Assembly (NCBI GenBank): GCA_903813345.2
Contig: CAIIXF020000280.1
Location: 5,001 to 69,000 of the forward strand
Direction of reading: 5' to 3'
DNA from: Owenia fusiformis
Lineage: Eukaryota; Annelida; Polychaeta; Sabellida; Oweniidae
Length of the DNA: 64,000 nucleotides
Shown: in pieces, positions 22,880-33,709 of the stretch
Numbering within the stretch: the stretch's first letter is position 1
How the letters are laid out: each line of letters opens with the position of its first letter
Notes under the pieces: model-generated
What the model was told of the DNA's origin: nothing
The model's input: only the letters and a program-made list of their open reading frames with translations
The model's database searches: none
Translations under genes and position numbers: made by a program

Positions 22880-23630
22880 AACCTTGATGATGTTCCTTAT
22901 TATTATTACCATATTTCAGATACTTTGATTTCATATGCAAAAAATAAACAGACTTTAATAAGTAATTCATGTTACGCGGTAAACACGATACAAACACATG
23001 TCAGATTTCGCAATGAATATGGCATATTCACTTGCGGTGTATGACAGATTCACCTGCGGTATATGATATACACACTAACCAATGAGAACGTGATACAGAA
23101 GTACGCACTTGACAATTGCATCGATTGAACTAACAAGTAAAACTTTATAAATTATTATATAATGATTACTGAATCAACAGTACAGTGTATCATATATATC
23201 AACTTATGCAGAAGTATCACTCACCAATATCACGCAATAAACTTACTCAATCAATCCAGGACTAATATATTAATACTCAACGCACTAACTTCATTGATTT
23301 CCAGTGTAGTATTACATTTAGAAATGATTCTCGTTTTCACCTGCGGTATATGTCATATTCACCTGCGGAATATTGCATATTCCGAAAGTGAGTATGACCT
23401 ATTCTGCAGGTGAATACCAGGTATTCACTGAAATCGATGTATTGCATGTTCACTGCGAAATAGCGCATACTCACCTGCGGAATATGCCATATACCGTAGG
23501 TGAGTATGATATATTCACCTGTATCACGAATACCATGCAACCATGAATGTATGCCATATTCCGCGAAACAATTCAAAGGAGTTATCAAACTTATGATGGA
23601 AAGTATTATCATTCATAAACATAAACCATA
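22880..23630 (-). repeat. Repeat A (copy 2) with expanded 20-25 bp motif array
   Basis: 22970-23380 is the inverted counterpart of 7610-8015. It is followed by a degenerate array (23330-23580) of the motif TTCACCTGCGGAATATGCCA in direct and altered forms. The block interrupts repeat B, which resumes at 23640, so A inserted into B. The 91-codon minus-strand frame here is a translation of the array. Confidence 0.7.
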
Positions 23631-23639
23631 ACTACATGA

Positions 23640-24450
23640 ACAACATAAGGACAGAATGGCACCTGAAATACAATTTTGAAAATGTTATGAGTACACATAC
23701 ATGTATTTCCAATTGCTGACCACACATACCCTAAACGGTTTTATAGGGTATGGCAATAATAAGCTGTAAAAAATATAAAATGGTAGATAATGAATATGTT
23801 TAGCATATTATGATGTCACATATAGTGTTAAGATTTATTTAGAATAACAAATTTTGCTATAATGATACACATTTTCTATGTGACCCTAGCAACAAGTTCA
23901 ACAACTGAAGTGTAAGGTGCCACGCCCCCTTTCTTGAATTTTTAGGGGAAGGTAAAGAGAAAAATCAGAAAAAATAGATGCATCCATTTTTTATTAAAAC
24001 CTATGCAAGAAATATTTGCTAACATCATCAGTGAAGTTTTTCTATCAGGTTTTATGCACCATAGGCCCTTACTGTTTTTTCAATGACTGATTAACTATCG
24101 ACTGATTAAGGAATTTTGAAGAGAAATTATGTTCTTTTAGGTACAAATTATCCCATATCTCTACCACATTTTGTTTCAGGAATTCTTCATACATGCCTTA
24201 TTGATATATTAACAATGTTTCATTATAATTGCAACATCCTCAAATGAGATATTAAATAGTTGAAAGTGTATGGTCAAACTCAGACTCAAAATTATTAAAT
24301 TTGCTGACTCAGCACTTTTGAGCCTGCTTTGCAAGGGTTCACAAACTTTTTTTTACATGCCTTGGGGTCCCCTACAGGAATCTAAAGTCAAATTGAATCT
24401 AGGTGTTTTGGACACAAATGGCCTTGGCCGTAGTACTAATATTAAAATAA
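23640..24450 (-). repeat. Repeat B, second copy, main part (empty LINE site)
   Basis: Inverted match to 11725-12250 joined directly to 15893-16055. At 23805-23815 the sequence passes without interruption through the point where LINE alpha copy 1 sits in the other copy. A stretch around 24050-24170 has no counterpart in copy 1 and marks an indel. Confidence 0.8.
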
Positions 24451-24682
24451 AGGTTGTTTTGTGGGAAAATTCTTCAACTTAATTGGTGGGAAACCCTTAC
24501 TTTCTTATTACTGTATTTTAGATACTTTTATTATATTGTAAATGAGCTACTATAAGGAATCAAGGGGACAGTAATCCATATAGCAAGTCTTAACCAGACA
24601 TGACACATCAGATAATTTATTTGTAAATAGAACTGTTTCTTTTCTTATACTGCATCTATGAATAATATTTAAATGGGCATTA

Positions 24683-25228
24683 GTGTCACTGCGTGTTGGA
24701 ATGCACAACAGCAGAAAGAGTTTTATATCAGTTAATAAGAGAGACGTCAAAAATGGCAGCAAATGCATACCTGACTATTTTAACTCATTTTCCTGGATTC
24801 CATTGTACATTTGCCTTACATTGATTTCAATATGTGGTTTTGAGATCTACATGGCAGATCCAAGCAGGCAAATCACTTTGACTTCTTGTAAGATAATTTT
24901 ATTTGGATGCATAAGTACATTTTTAGTTGTCATCTATGGTTTAAATTTCAAGGGCACAATTGTCTACATTCATAGTAATCACAAACATTTTGGTACACTT
25001 TACATAATGAAGATGTTCGCTAGTGCACTTTTATTGTTCATTCCATTCTGTGCTATTTTATGTTATATTCCTAATACTGTTCAAGCTATTCTCTTACTGA
25101 GTAATGACGTTCATCAGAATCCAGGACCTACAAATATTTTTAGGTCCAAAGATCAATCAATCAATCAAAGATTTTATTCTCAAATGGACGAATGGACGGT
25201 CGGACAGACGGACACTGCCACGAATTGA
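24683..25228 (+). CDS. Orphan LINE 5' module: membrane segments + 2A-like motif
   Basis: A 181-codon frame (first ATG is codon 7, at 24701; the frame is open upstream without ATG). Three hydrophobic stretches (about residues 38-57, 65-87 and 108-128) precede a 2A-like motif NDVHQNPGP with D142 to P149 (nucleotides 25106-25129). The arrangement mirrors the N-terminus of the LINE ORF2 at 53047 (membrane segments then LYLSGDIEKNPGP), so this is most likely the 5' end of a related element. No endonuclease or RT follows: after about 25140 the sequence turns into a period-4 repeat. In 2A peptides the residue after D-[VI] is usually E; here it is H, so recoding activity is uncertain. A co-opted host gene is possible but unsupported. 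Confidence 0.6.
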   Translation: MSLRVGMHNSRKSFISVNKRDVKNGSKCIPDYFNSFSWIPLYICLTLISICGFEIYMADPSRQITLTSCKIILFGCISTFLVVIYGLNFKGTIVYIHSNHKHFGTLYIMKMFASALLLFIPFCAILCYIPNTVQAILLLSNDVHQNPGPTNIFRSKDQSINQRFYSQMDEWTVGQTDTATN

Positions 25229-25440
25229 CGGTTTGATGATCGCACGAGCAGACGGTTTAGCGATCTCACGAACGGAAGATCTGACGAATGCACGCACGCA
25301 CGAACGAACAAACAGTCATGCGAACGCACGCATGACCGAAAGAATTTCGTACGAATGCACCTACGAACAAATGGAATGAGGCATGCATGCAGGGACGAAC
25401 GAACGGTCGGGTGAACGCACGCACGAATGAAGGGTCGGAA
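25140..25440. repeat. Degenerate period-4 repeat (ACGA/ACGC/ATGA-like)
   Basis: About 300 bp of diverged tetranucleotides such as GAACGCACGCACGA, beginning with a purer (ATCA)n run (GATCAATCAATCAATCA at about 25152). A period not divisible by three keeps several frames open on both strands (91, 91 and 73 codons), giving Arg/Val/Cys-rich products. I do not take these as genes. Confidence 0.8.
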
Positions 25441-25849
25441 GAACAAACAAGCCAATGAAATATATGTGTGCTCAGAAGTGTATTCATTGGAACATTGAAT
25501 TTACATTAAACTTTACAAATGTACAAAGTCTCTTTGCACACATTTAAGAATTTTATCACGACGCTGACAGATTTATCAAACTGCATGAAGTTGCAGACAA
25601 TATATTTGCGATGTTGCGATAGAATGATGTTATGTGATTGTTATTAATACGTTTTTGGCACGTTCTTTTACATTCATAAAAAGAAACTCAATACCTTCAT
25701 TGAATAATAATGAAGCTTTCCTCGCGATCGAAGCGGAACTTCCTCATGTTTTCAGCGGGGCCTCCTCATTTTTTCAGCGGGGCCACTGAAACGCCTTTAA
25801 TGATGTATTTCGACCCCCTGTTGACTATGGATTGTACGCTTTTGTACTA

Positions 25850-26505
25850 TTTTAACCCTTTGAACACTAATACAGATGAAAGTGTTTTCATGTATTATTC
25901 AATTCAAATAATTGTCTTCAGTTGTAAAAATCCTTTGTCAATTTTACAATGCTGTACATCTACATTTCATAATTTGTAGACTACTGACTACATGTATGTG
26001 CTTCATTGCTTCTGTAATATTCTATGTCAAATACATTCTTTTTATTTTTAAACATGATGAAATAACCATTTCAGCCCTGTATATACAACTATGTGCTTCA
26101 GTACTATTTTAACCCTTTGAACACTAATTCTGATAAAATGTTTTCATGTATTGTTCTAGCTATTCCCACAATTGTATTCAGTTGTAAACATGCGATGTCC
26201 ATTTATCTTCATTTGCTATGTGGCATATATACATTTTATAATTTTTAGACAAAGGATTATGTGCTTTTGTACTATCTTAACCCTTTGAACAAGAATGCTG
26301 ATAAAATGTTTTCTTGTATTTTATATTCAAACAATAATTGTATTTAGGAGTGAAAATCGTATGTTTATTTATCTTAATTCATGATGCTGCAAATATACAT
26401 TTTATGATTTCTAGACTACTGATTGTGAGCTTCTCTAACAGTTTAACTTTGAACACTAAATACAATTGGAAATGTTTTTATATATTATTCTATTCAAGCA
26501 ATTAC
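25850..26505 (+). repeat. Minisatellite, left array (about 170-bp units)
   Basis: Units begin with TTAACCCTTTGAACACTAAT at about 25852, 26109, 26278 and 26445 (spacing about 257, 169 and 167). Each carries GATAAAATGTTTTC, ATTCAGTTGTAAAC and CATTTTATAATTT blocks. The inverted counterpart lies at 27740-28380. Confidence 0.75.
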
Positions 26506-26507
26506 TC

Positions 26508-27268
26508 AGATGCGAGTACGTAGTTACCAGTTTCGTTACCAAGTGGCTTATTTCGGGGAAAATAATATGGCAGGGTATTACAAAGTTCCCTTAAGGTCTC
26601 GTGATAATGACAGAACGGGAATCGACAAAACTGTGCTGGATTTCAAACATTTTTTGAACCAAGATATCAGGGTTCTGTTTAAGTCAGTTTATCTATTTCC
26701 ACATATCATTTACATAACCAGGATCACAATATACATAGTCAGAATGACCCTAAACATGATCAAATAACTTTTTCAGCCCTCTGAAAATGTGACTGAAAAA
26801 TAGCTAAAATTAGCTTAAAGGAAAGGTCACTAAACAGAATCTTTTGAATTTTTCAGTAGATGCGAGTAGAAATAATCTTGATTTGCGTCATTAAAATTCA
26901 TAATTCAGTCAAACTGATGTCATATTTGGAATCTACATGTGAAATTACATCTAGAAATGTGGTTTTGCAAAGAGTTTATCAACTCTGAAAATTTATTTTT
27001 CTTTGAAAATGTGACTTCTAGGTCGGGGAGATTCCCCATGGACCCCATATTGTAAAACCACAAAAAAGGGAAATATTTTTTCTTGTGTTGGGCAGATATT
27101 TTCTCTTACTGGACATATTTTAATTTTAACTATCACATACATAAGGGTAATATGAAAAGTGATGAATATTCAAGTTTAACGGAATTTTGTAATACCCTGC
27201 CATGTTATTTCCCCCGAACCAGCCACCTGGTGGCGAAACTGTTAAATACCTACTCGCATCAAGGTGCA
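26508..27268. mobile_element. MITE-like element with about 85-bp inverted ends
   Basis: GATGCGAGTACGTAGTTACC with AACATGGCAGGGTATTACAA-type sequence at 26508-26595 is found inverted at 27175-27268 (GTAATACCCTGCCATG, CTACTCGCATC). The centre has no gene. Confidence 0.65.
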
Positions 27269-27720
27269 GGGTATGGCACAGCATGTACAACACAAGGGTG
27301 GAGGAATTTGAGCAAACTGATGTTTTCAAAGTTTCAGAAAGATCAGATCTAGTTTCTAAATATTTTTACATGTAAGTGTCTGTCACAACATCCTAGACAG
27401 TGAGCTTGACTGAATTTTATAGTTCAACCTTCACAAATGCCCGGTTATGGTAAGGTACAATACAAACAACTTGAGTTTGCATTGTATAATATCTCAGGTA
27501 AATGTACATGCACATTTCACCGTATACTACATTTGGAGTTTGTGTTGGTTTAACTATGAAATTCACTGTAAAGTTGTCTAGGATGTTATTACAGACAATT
27601 ACATGTAAACATATCTAGATGCTAGACCAAATCTTACTGAAAATGTGAAAACATCAGTTTGCTCAAATTTTAACAGCCTCGTGTTGAACCCTACCCTGTG
27701 CGTTCAACTGTCATACTTAA
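27262..27720. mobile_element. MITE-like palindrome, about 165-bp arms
   Basis: Arms 27262-27430 and 27540-27720 are imperfect reverse complements (TTTGAGCAAACTGATGTTTT, TACATGTAAGTGTCTGT, ACATCCTAGACA). The loop is about 110 bp. It abuts the preceding element. Confidence 0.7.
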
Positions 27721-27739
27721 TTTGGTTCACACACAATAT

Positions 27740-28380
27740 AGTCTAGAAATTATAAAATGTATATGTGCATTGTGCAACATAGTAAATGAAGATATATGGA
27801 CATTGGATGTTTACAACTGACTATACTTGCTTGAATAGAATCACACATGAAAACATTTTCATCCGCATTGGTGTTCAAAGGGTTACGTTAAAATAGTACA
27901 AAAGCTTACGATCCGTAGTCTAGAAATGATAAAATGTATATATGCAATAGTGTAAACGAAGCTTAAAGGACATTGGATGTTTACATGCGAGAAAATATTT
28001 TATCAGAATTAGTGTTCAAGGGGTTAAAATAGTACAGAAACACATAATCCGTAGTCTAGAAATTATAAAATGTATATATGAAACAATATAAATGAAGCTT
28101 AATGGACATTGGATGTTTATAACTGAATATTTGTCACAATAACTCATGAAAATATTTTCATTAGTATTGGTGCCCTAAGGGGTAAAATATTATAGAAGTA
28201 CATAATCAGTAGTCTAGAAACATATAGAATGTATGTATGTATCATTTGCAACTTTGTAAATGAAGATAAATGAACATTGGATATTTACAATATAATACTA
28301 TTGTTTGAATAGAATAATACATATGAACATTTTGAGTAATATTAGTGTTTAAAGGGTTAATACCTCTAAATCAATATATA
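27740..28380 (-). repeat. Minisatellite, right array (inverted)
   Basis: Four units in the orientation opposite to 25850-26505, each with a GTAGTCTAGAAATTATAAAA-type start (about 27740, 27910, 28050, 28210), ACATTGGATGTTTACA, and TTAGTGTTCAAAGGGTTAA at the end. Confidence 0.75.
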
Positions 28381-30040
28381 TCCGATTGAGAACAGCATGA
28401 ACATTTACGTAGATTAGCACATTGTATTACTGTGTATGTTGGATTAACATTATCTATTTGTAAATCATTTAAAAAAATCATTTATGTCATGAGCTTTTGA
28501 AATATAGTGAAATACTGAAAAATATGGCAAAGGAAGAGGTGCGATTATTGGCAAATATCCCTATGGTCAAAATGAATCATTCTTAGGTGTAATATAACAT
28601 GAAGAATAAAATGTCATATAATACTTTGGAAAATATTAAAGTGCTCGGGCACACATAAGCTGAGATAGGGATCATTTCGTTCAGTAAGGTTGTATTGACT
28701 TACATGGGCCTGTGCACCATTGACTTAACATGAGGATATCAGCAGATCCCAATAGAGGCCATTGGTTTCCATTGATTATCACAGAAATACCAAAAATACA
28801 CTATGACCTGAATCGATTGCAAACTTAATAATTTCACAACATGACACAAATGGTTTATCTCATCAAATGTGCAAATATGAAGTTTGCAATCGATTCGGGT
28901 CATACTTAAAATTAAAAGATTGTACATTTTTCATCATTTTTTTCCCTACAAAATGGCTATAGAAAAATGCTCCAAAAACAACTTTTACACTTATCAAATA
29001 TCATACAAGTTTGTAAAAACAAAGATTATACTATTATATTTCATTATGTAGTAACATATTTCGATAAGATGCAGGGATGCGTAGGATGCAAATGGATTTT
29101 GACAGACACAAAAATACTTCCTGGTTTGGAATCTATGCCTCTACACTTCATGATTGAATTATGACCCTAATAAGTGGCCTATAAATCAATACAGTGCTGA
29201 ATATAGGTCAACAAGATACTAGTGTGCATATAAATGTAATAATTGAAGCAGAATACTCATTTTGAAAAATCAGATGAATTATTTTTTTCCCATGGGGAGA
29301 TCCCAATGGAGGGTGTTTAAGGTCCTTTTTGATATTTTTTCTGAAAAAATCAATGATTTTCGAAAAAAACAAATACCATGGCACTTTATCCTTTATTAAA
29401 CCAAGTTTATAATAAATTAAAAATGAGAATCAAAACCTTTTATTTACCCATTATATGATGTAAAGATGTGTAGTATAGCCCCACTTTTTAACCAACTTTT
29501 AGGATTCAAAGGGTTAATTATTCAAAACCGTTATTCACACAAATGCCCAAAAAATTCAGAAGATACTACAGATATTTATATATAGTAATATGTATTCATC
29601 ATCACGAAAGACTAGGGAAAAGAACTTTTAAAAATATTTTGTCAAGCCACCCCTATGTCAGAAAATGGAAAGAGGGCGCCACTATAATAGCTAATTAAAT
29701 ATTTTCTTGGAGCCTATGGTATATGATAATGCTTAAAAGAGTCAAATTCCATAACTTTAACATTTTCAGTGGGACCCCGTCAGCAACAGGAGTAATAAAT
29801 AAAAATGGATAATGCTCGCGATTTCAGCGGGAACTTGCTCGCGACTTTGAAATCACAGCGGGGCTTTGGATACTACCCGTGATAAGGGTAGGTGGTCTTA
29901 ATTATCACGGTAATTTAGAAATAAGTGCAACAAAATAAGGCCGATGCCTACTTTTCAATTTGTTTTAAAAAAACGTTTTATATATTTTATTTAAGGCATA
30001 AATATTATTTTATTTTAAAGTACTTAGGAATATAATGGAA
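28381..30040. other. Gene-free stretch with a 25-bp hairpin
   Basis: No coding region recognised. One inverted repeat stands out: arms 28802-28826 and 28880-28904 (ATCGATTGCAAACTT and complement) with one mismatch and a 53-nt loop. If the gene at 30444-31509 continues, its later exons should lie on the minus strand here or further left, but I could not find a matching coding segment. Confidence 0.45.
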
Positions 30041-30392
30041 TGAATTTTTGACCTACCGGATGTTTGAAAATCAAGGATTGCGAGTCTCATACTGCACCGT
30101 TTTTCTTCAAACTTGTTCCATTCAAAGCATACCTAAAATCCCTTTCTGAGGGTACATTATTCTCTTAAACAGAGTCCCTACTTCCAGCGGCATTTTGGTC
30201 CCCAGCTGTAAGAAGGCCTTCTTACAGCTGGGGACCAAAACGCTGCTAGAACGAGGGACTCTTTACAATAAAGTAATGCACCGACAGAAAGGCAATTGTG
30301 TTCTGCTTTTAATGGTATAAGTTTGAAGAAAAACGGTGCAGTTTGAGACTCGCAATCCTTGATTTTCAAACATCCGGTAGGTCAAAAATTCA
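30041..30392. mobile_element. 352-bp fold-back element with perfect 48-bp core palindrome
   Basis: The whole block is an inverted repeat with arms of about 176 bp (outer ends TGAATTTTTGACCTACCGG and its complement). The innermost 24 bp of each arm (30193-30216 and 30217-30240) match perfectly with no spacer, centred on GGCC. Just outside the core the arms diverge (for example TCTTAAACAGAGTCCC against GAGGGACTCTTTACAA). It lies 50 bp downstream of the splice donor of the glycosyltransferase-like exon, so it would be intronic. Confidence 0.85.
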
Positions 30393-30438
30393 AATTAACG
30401 GTCGAAGTTAGGACCGCGTGATTATACTGTTATGAATT

Positions 30439-30447
30439 CTCACCTTG
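30439..30447 (-). other. Predicted 5' splice site
   Basis: Minus-strand CAAG|GTGAG, close to the AG|GTRAGT consensus, near the end of the 359-codon frame. The intron would begin at 30443. The frame stops five codons later, as expected for intron sequence. Confidence 0.55.
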
Positions 30448-31509
30448 CCGATTCAGCTCCTCACGGAAAAGAACATTTCCCATGTTCAAAGTGAAGCCCC
30501 ATTCTCTGTGGACATTCTTTGGCCATTGGCTAGTTATAGAGGCAACGATGCTTGCGTTTGGATAGTTTCTCTCAATATGCCCAATATGATCGTGTAGAAC
30601 AAACGCATCCGTGTCAAAGTTATAAACATCATAGCCATAAGAAATCAAGAGTCGCCAAAGGATTAATCTGTAAGTCCAAATCAGAGGTTTTCTATTCTTT
30701 TGAATTTTTGTCGTGTAAGTGACAATAAAAATTGTGTTTATTGACAATTTTGAAAGGACAGGACAAAGTTTGATATTATCTGTTGCAACAATTAGATTAC
30801 TAAGCTCCATTTTGGCGATAAACTTAGCCATCAACCACCAGTTTAGAAACTCTTCCAGTCGTCCCGAGTCTGCATAGAGAAAAATGATTGGCCCATATTT
30901 GGAATTAACATGTACCAGGGCTTTTTCGATATTAGCAATACTTTCTTCAAAATTTATGAACGCTTTTGTTTTCATATAACAAGGTATGCTTGAGAATCTA
31001 TTTGAATAAATATATATATTCCTGCTTTCATTCCAATTTCTTGAATTGAAATATTGCACCAAACGTCCATTTTTTATTCGCGACATCTCATTCAATTTTA
31101 AAATGGTATAAAGGGCAAATTGTACTGCTGTTCGTGAAGTTTGAGAAATTGTGCCATATTTTTTAACATTCTCATTATTGCCAGTCCTTTGTTCATCAGT
31201 AGTTCGTGTTTGAATGTTAATATTTTCTACATCGTTATTGTTCTTTTGTCTATCGTTAGAAAACGGTATATTTTTGATATATGTTTGTTTCCATCCCCCT
31301 GAGCTTTCAGCGGAAGCGTGAAATAGAACAACTAAATGCGATTTCTTCTGTGATGTTCTGGAGTTTGCAATTCCTTGATCATCCACATTCAAGTTTGATT
31401 TTTCTCTTTGAAATACATGAACATTCCTGTACAAGAAAAATTGTACCAATACTTGAACTAAGATAATGGCTATCGTGAGTTTTTCTTCCTTTGTTATATT
31501 TGATTTCAT
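30444..31509 (-). CDS. Glycosyltransferase-like type II membrane protein, first exon
   Basis: The ORF runs from the ATG at 31509 to a stop at 30430, but a strong splice donor CAAG|GTGAGA places the exon end at 30444, after Gln355 (phase 1), so the last codons are probably intronic. Residues 11-27 form a single hydrophobic signal anchor (LTIAIILVQVLVQFFLY). A polar linker (about 45-125) follows, then a globular domain whose best motif is YGYDVYNFDTDAFVLHD (DTD at 299-301), preceded by a WTYRLILWRLL helix and followed by WGFTLNMGNVLFR. This matches the DxD and GN.LFR regions of nucleotide-diphospho-sugar transferases of the Nucleotid_trans type, Golgi enzymes using UDP-sugars and a divalent metal. 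A TATA box lies upstream. The remaining exons were not found, so a truncated gene is possible. Confidence 0.55.
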
Positions 31510-31586
31510 GTTCTATAAGTGTTATAAGTGTTATATCAGTGAGAAACTGCGATGCTCGTACAGAGTTGAACATATTGGCGGGGGCC

Positions 31587-31593
31587 TTTTATA
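31587..31593 (-). promoter_or_regulatory. TATA box of the glycosyltransferase-like gene
   Basis: On the minus strand GCATATAAAAGGCCCC (31596-31581) contains TATAAAA about 80 bp upstream of the ATG at 31509. A start about 30 bp downstream would fall near TTCAACTCTG, leaving a 5' UTR of about 55 nt. It is the only well-placed core promoter I recognise in the window. Confidence 0.5.
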
Positions 31594-31670
31594 TGCAAAA
31601 TGTTAGATATTTTGTTTATTATTATTAGACTCCAGATTTTCATTTGGAGTCTATTGTTTTTGCCATTTCT

Positions 31671-31720
31671 CTTTCTTTCTTCTTCTTCTTCTTCTTCTTC
31701 TTCTTCTTCTTCTTCTCTTC
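31671..31720. repeat. (CTT)n microsatellite
   Basis: Roughly 15 CTT triplets about 160 bp upstream of the first exon's ATG. The poly-Glu frame on the minus strand is an artefact. Confidence 0.9.
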
Positions 31721-33709
31721 TGTGACCTGCTTTTAGTAACATGCTGTGTGTGTGCATTATCCCCAGCTCATGAAATTTTGAATAATTGACATAACATCAG
31801 GATATCATCAGATTGATACATGATGATATCTACATGCTAAGTCAATGGAAATAAATAAAATAATAAAATAAATGAGTCTGATCTCTTTTTTAAAATATGG
31901 AATTAAGGTCAACATTGTCATGAACAACATTCTTTATCATATTTTCACATTTCAGATTTTCACTGATTTCCATAAATTCACTGACTTGACCTTTACAAGG
32001 TAACTATGACCTCAATAACATTTTCATTTTCTCATTAATACAAGAGGTCAAAATAGTTTTTTAAATGAAAAGTCTGAATCTGGAGTCTTGAATTGAACTG
32101 TTCAGTTTCAGTTTAAGCTCTTGTCAATTTAGGGACTGTATCTAGTACCTCGAAAAATGGGTCAAATCTTATATTTTCAACATTTTGTCAATTATCTTGT
32201 TAATTTTCAATATTTGTTCTTGTTGGAAAGTAGGTCAAAATAACAATTTCTCCTTTAACGTATGAGTTATGATATAAGTGTAGAATTTTCTCAGGATCTG
32301 AATCTGCAAACCGAATTTTAATACGACTTCCGACACCGCTTTGGAAAAATAAAGTTCTCAAAATTCAACGTTTGATGTGTCAGATTAATAGCATATTTTC
32401 AGGAATTCGAATCTGAAAATGTTGAAAAAAAATCAACTTGCTGATAAGCTGATACAATGTCAAGAGTAAAAATAAAGTTGTCGTTTACCATTTGAGGTGT
32501 CAAATTATAGAAAATTTTCTCGGGATTCTGAATCTGACTTCAGATTTGAAATTGCAAAATTTACGTCGTAGCAAAGGAAGTTTACGACGTTATACAAGCA
32601 TTTTCAATGTACGGATTCCGAGAAATTATTTTTTCTTTGAAAGTATACGACGTAACGGAGGTATACGACATTTCATTGATTTGGGAAATTGTAGTGTTAA
32701 TCTTATCAATACTTCAAGATGGTAGGGCTAAAATTGTAGAAACTATGATGATTTTCGTGAAAAAATATCATCGTTTTTTAAGAAATGTACGTGCTTTCTA
32801 GAAGGTTTAATACGTTTTAGACAGTGTTCAGACGAAATGCAAAACGTAGTGATACTAAATGTATATCCACATGGTATAGTTAATGTTTCTACGAAAGTGA
32901 AAGGACCATATTCTGTCAAAACGTCGAAACAAATGAGCACTTACAAATCTCCCGCCGAAAATACTTGTATAATGTCGTACACTTCCGATGCTACGACGTA
33001 TAAGAGAATGGGGTGGTAGTTAGGTTAGGTCAGTCAGTAAGTCTTAATAATTCTGTCATCTGGAGTCTGATATTAATTTTGTTCAATTTCCAAAACCTAA
33101 TTATTCTTATTTTTCTAACCAAGCTTTCTAAACAACCGTAAGACTTTCAGTAAAGTTCATCATACTGTCAATTAAGGGACTGTATCTAGTTCCTCTGAAA
33201 TTGGGTCAAATTTTTATCTAGGTCAAGGGTCAATAACTAGGTTAAATCTTAAGTTTTCACCATTTACCACTTTTCTCAGTCATCCTTCATTATCTTTTCT
33301 CTTGTTCCTTAGAAACAAAGCTTATTCCGAAAGGCAAATCGCCTTTGATTAGCCTGACCGATTTTGAGATATAGCGTCCGAAAAGTAGGTCATAACAAAA
33401 CGTCTTCCGAATTGAACATGTGAGCTATGACATGGATGCAGAATTGTCTCGGGAATTCAAATCTGTAAATCAAATTTCAATCCGATTTCCGACTCTGGAG
33501 CTATGGCGTTTTAAAATCACATGTTAACTCGATGGGGCTGAAGATTATTGTAAAAATGCGAGATAAAGCCAAATTACTAAAAGTCTATAATAGACGCGGA
33601 CCTCAAAATTGGACACTAAAAGTATAGTACAATTGATTTTGTTCCTTTATACCAATTCTTGAAAATGAAATAAAATATTTTCCGAACCTTGTTGGAACAA
33701 AATAGCATA
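31721..33709. other. Gene-free stretch with a diverged direct repeat
   Basis: About 32110-32345 and 33168-33515 are similar in the same orientation (GGGACTGTATCTAGT, AAAAGTAGGTCA-like, GAATTSTCTCGGGA and CTTCCGAC/TTTCCGAC blocks). Additional partial copies of the TTTTCTCGGGATTCTGAATC segment lie at 32385 and 32515. No coding motif; ORFs here are under 80 codons. Confidence 0.45.

Noticed and set aside
23337-23612. 91-codon ORF with internal peptide repeats
   Set aside because: Translation of the CACCTGCGGAATATG array in repeat A copy 2.
25180-25487. Antisense Arg/Val/Cys-rich ORFs (91 and 73 codons)
   Set aside because: Products of the period-4 repeat, open in several frames at once.
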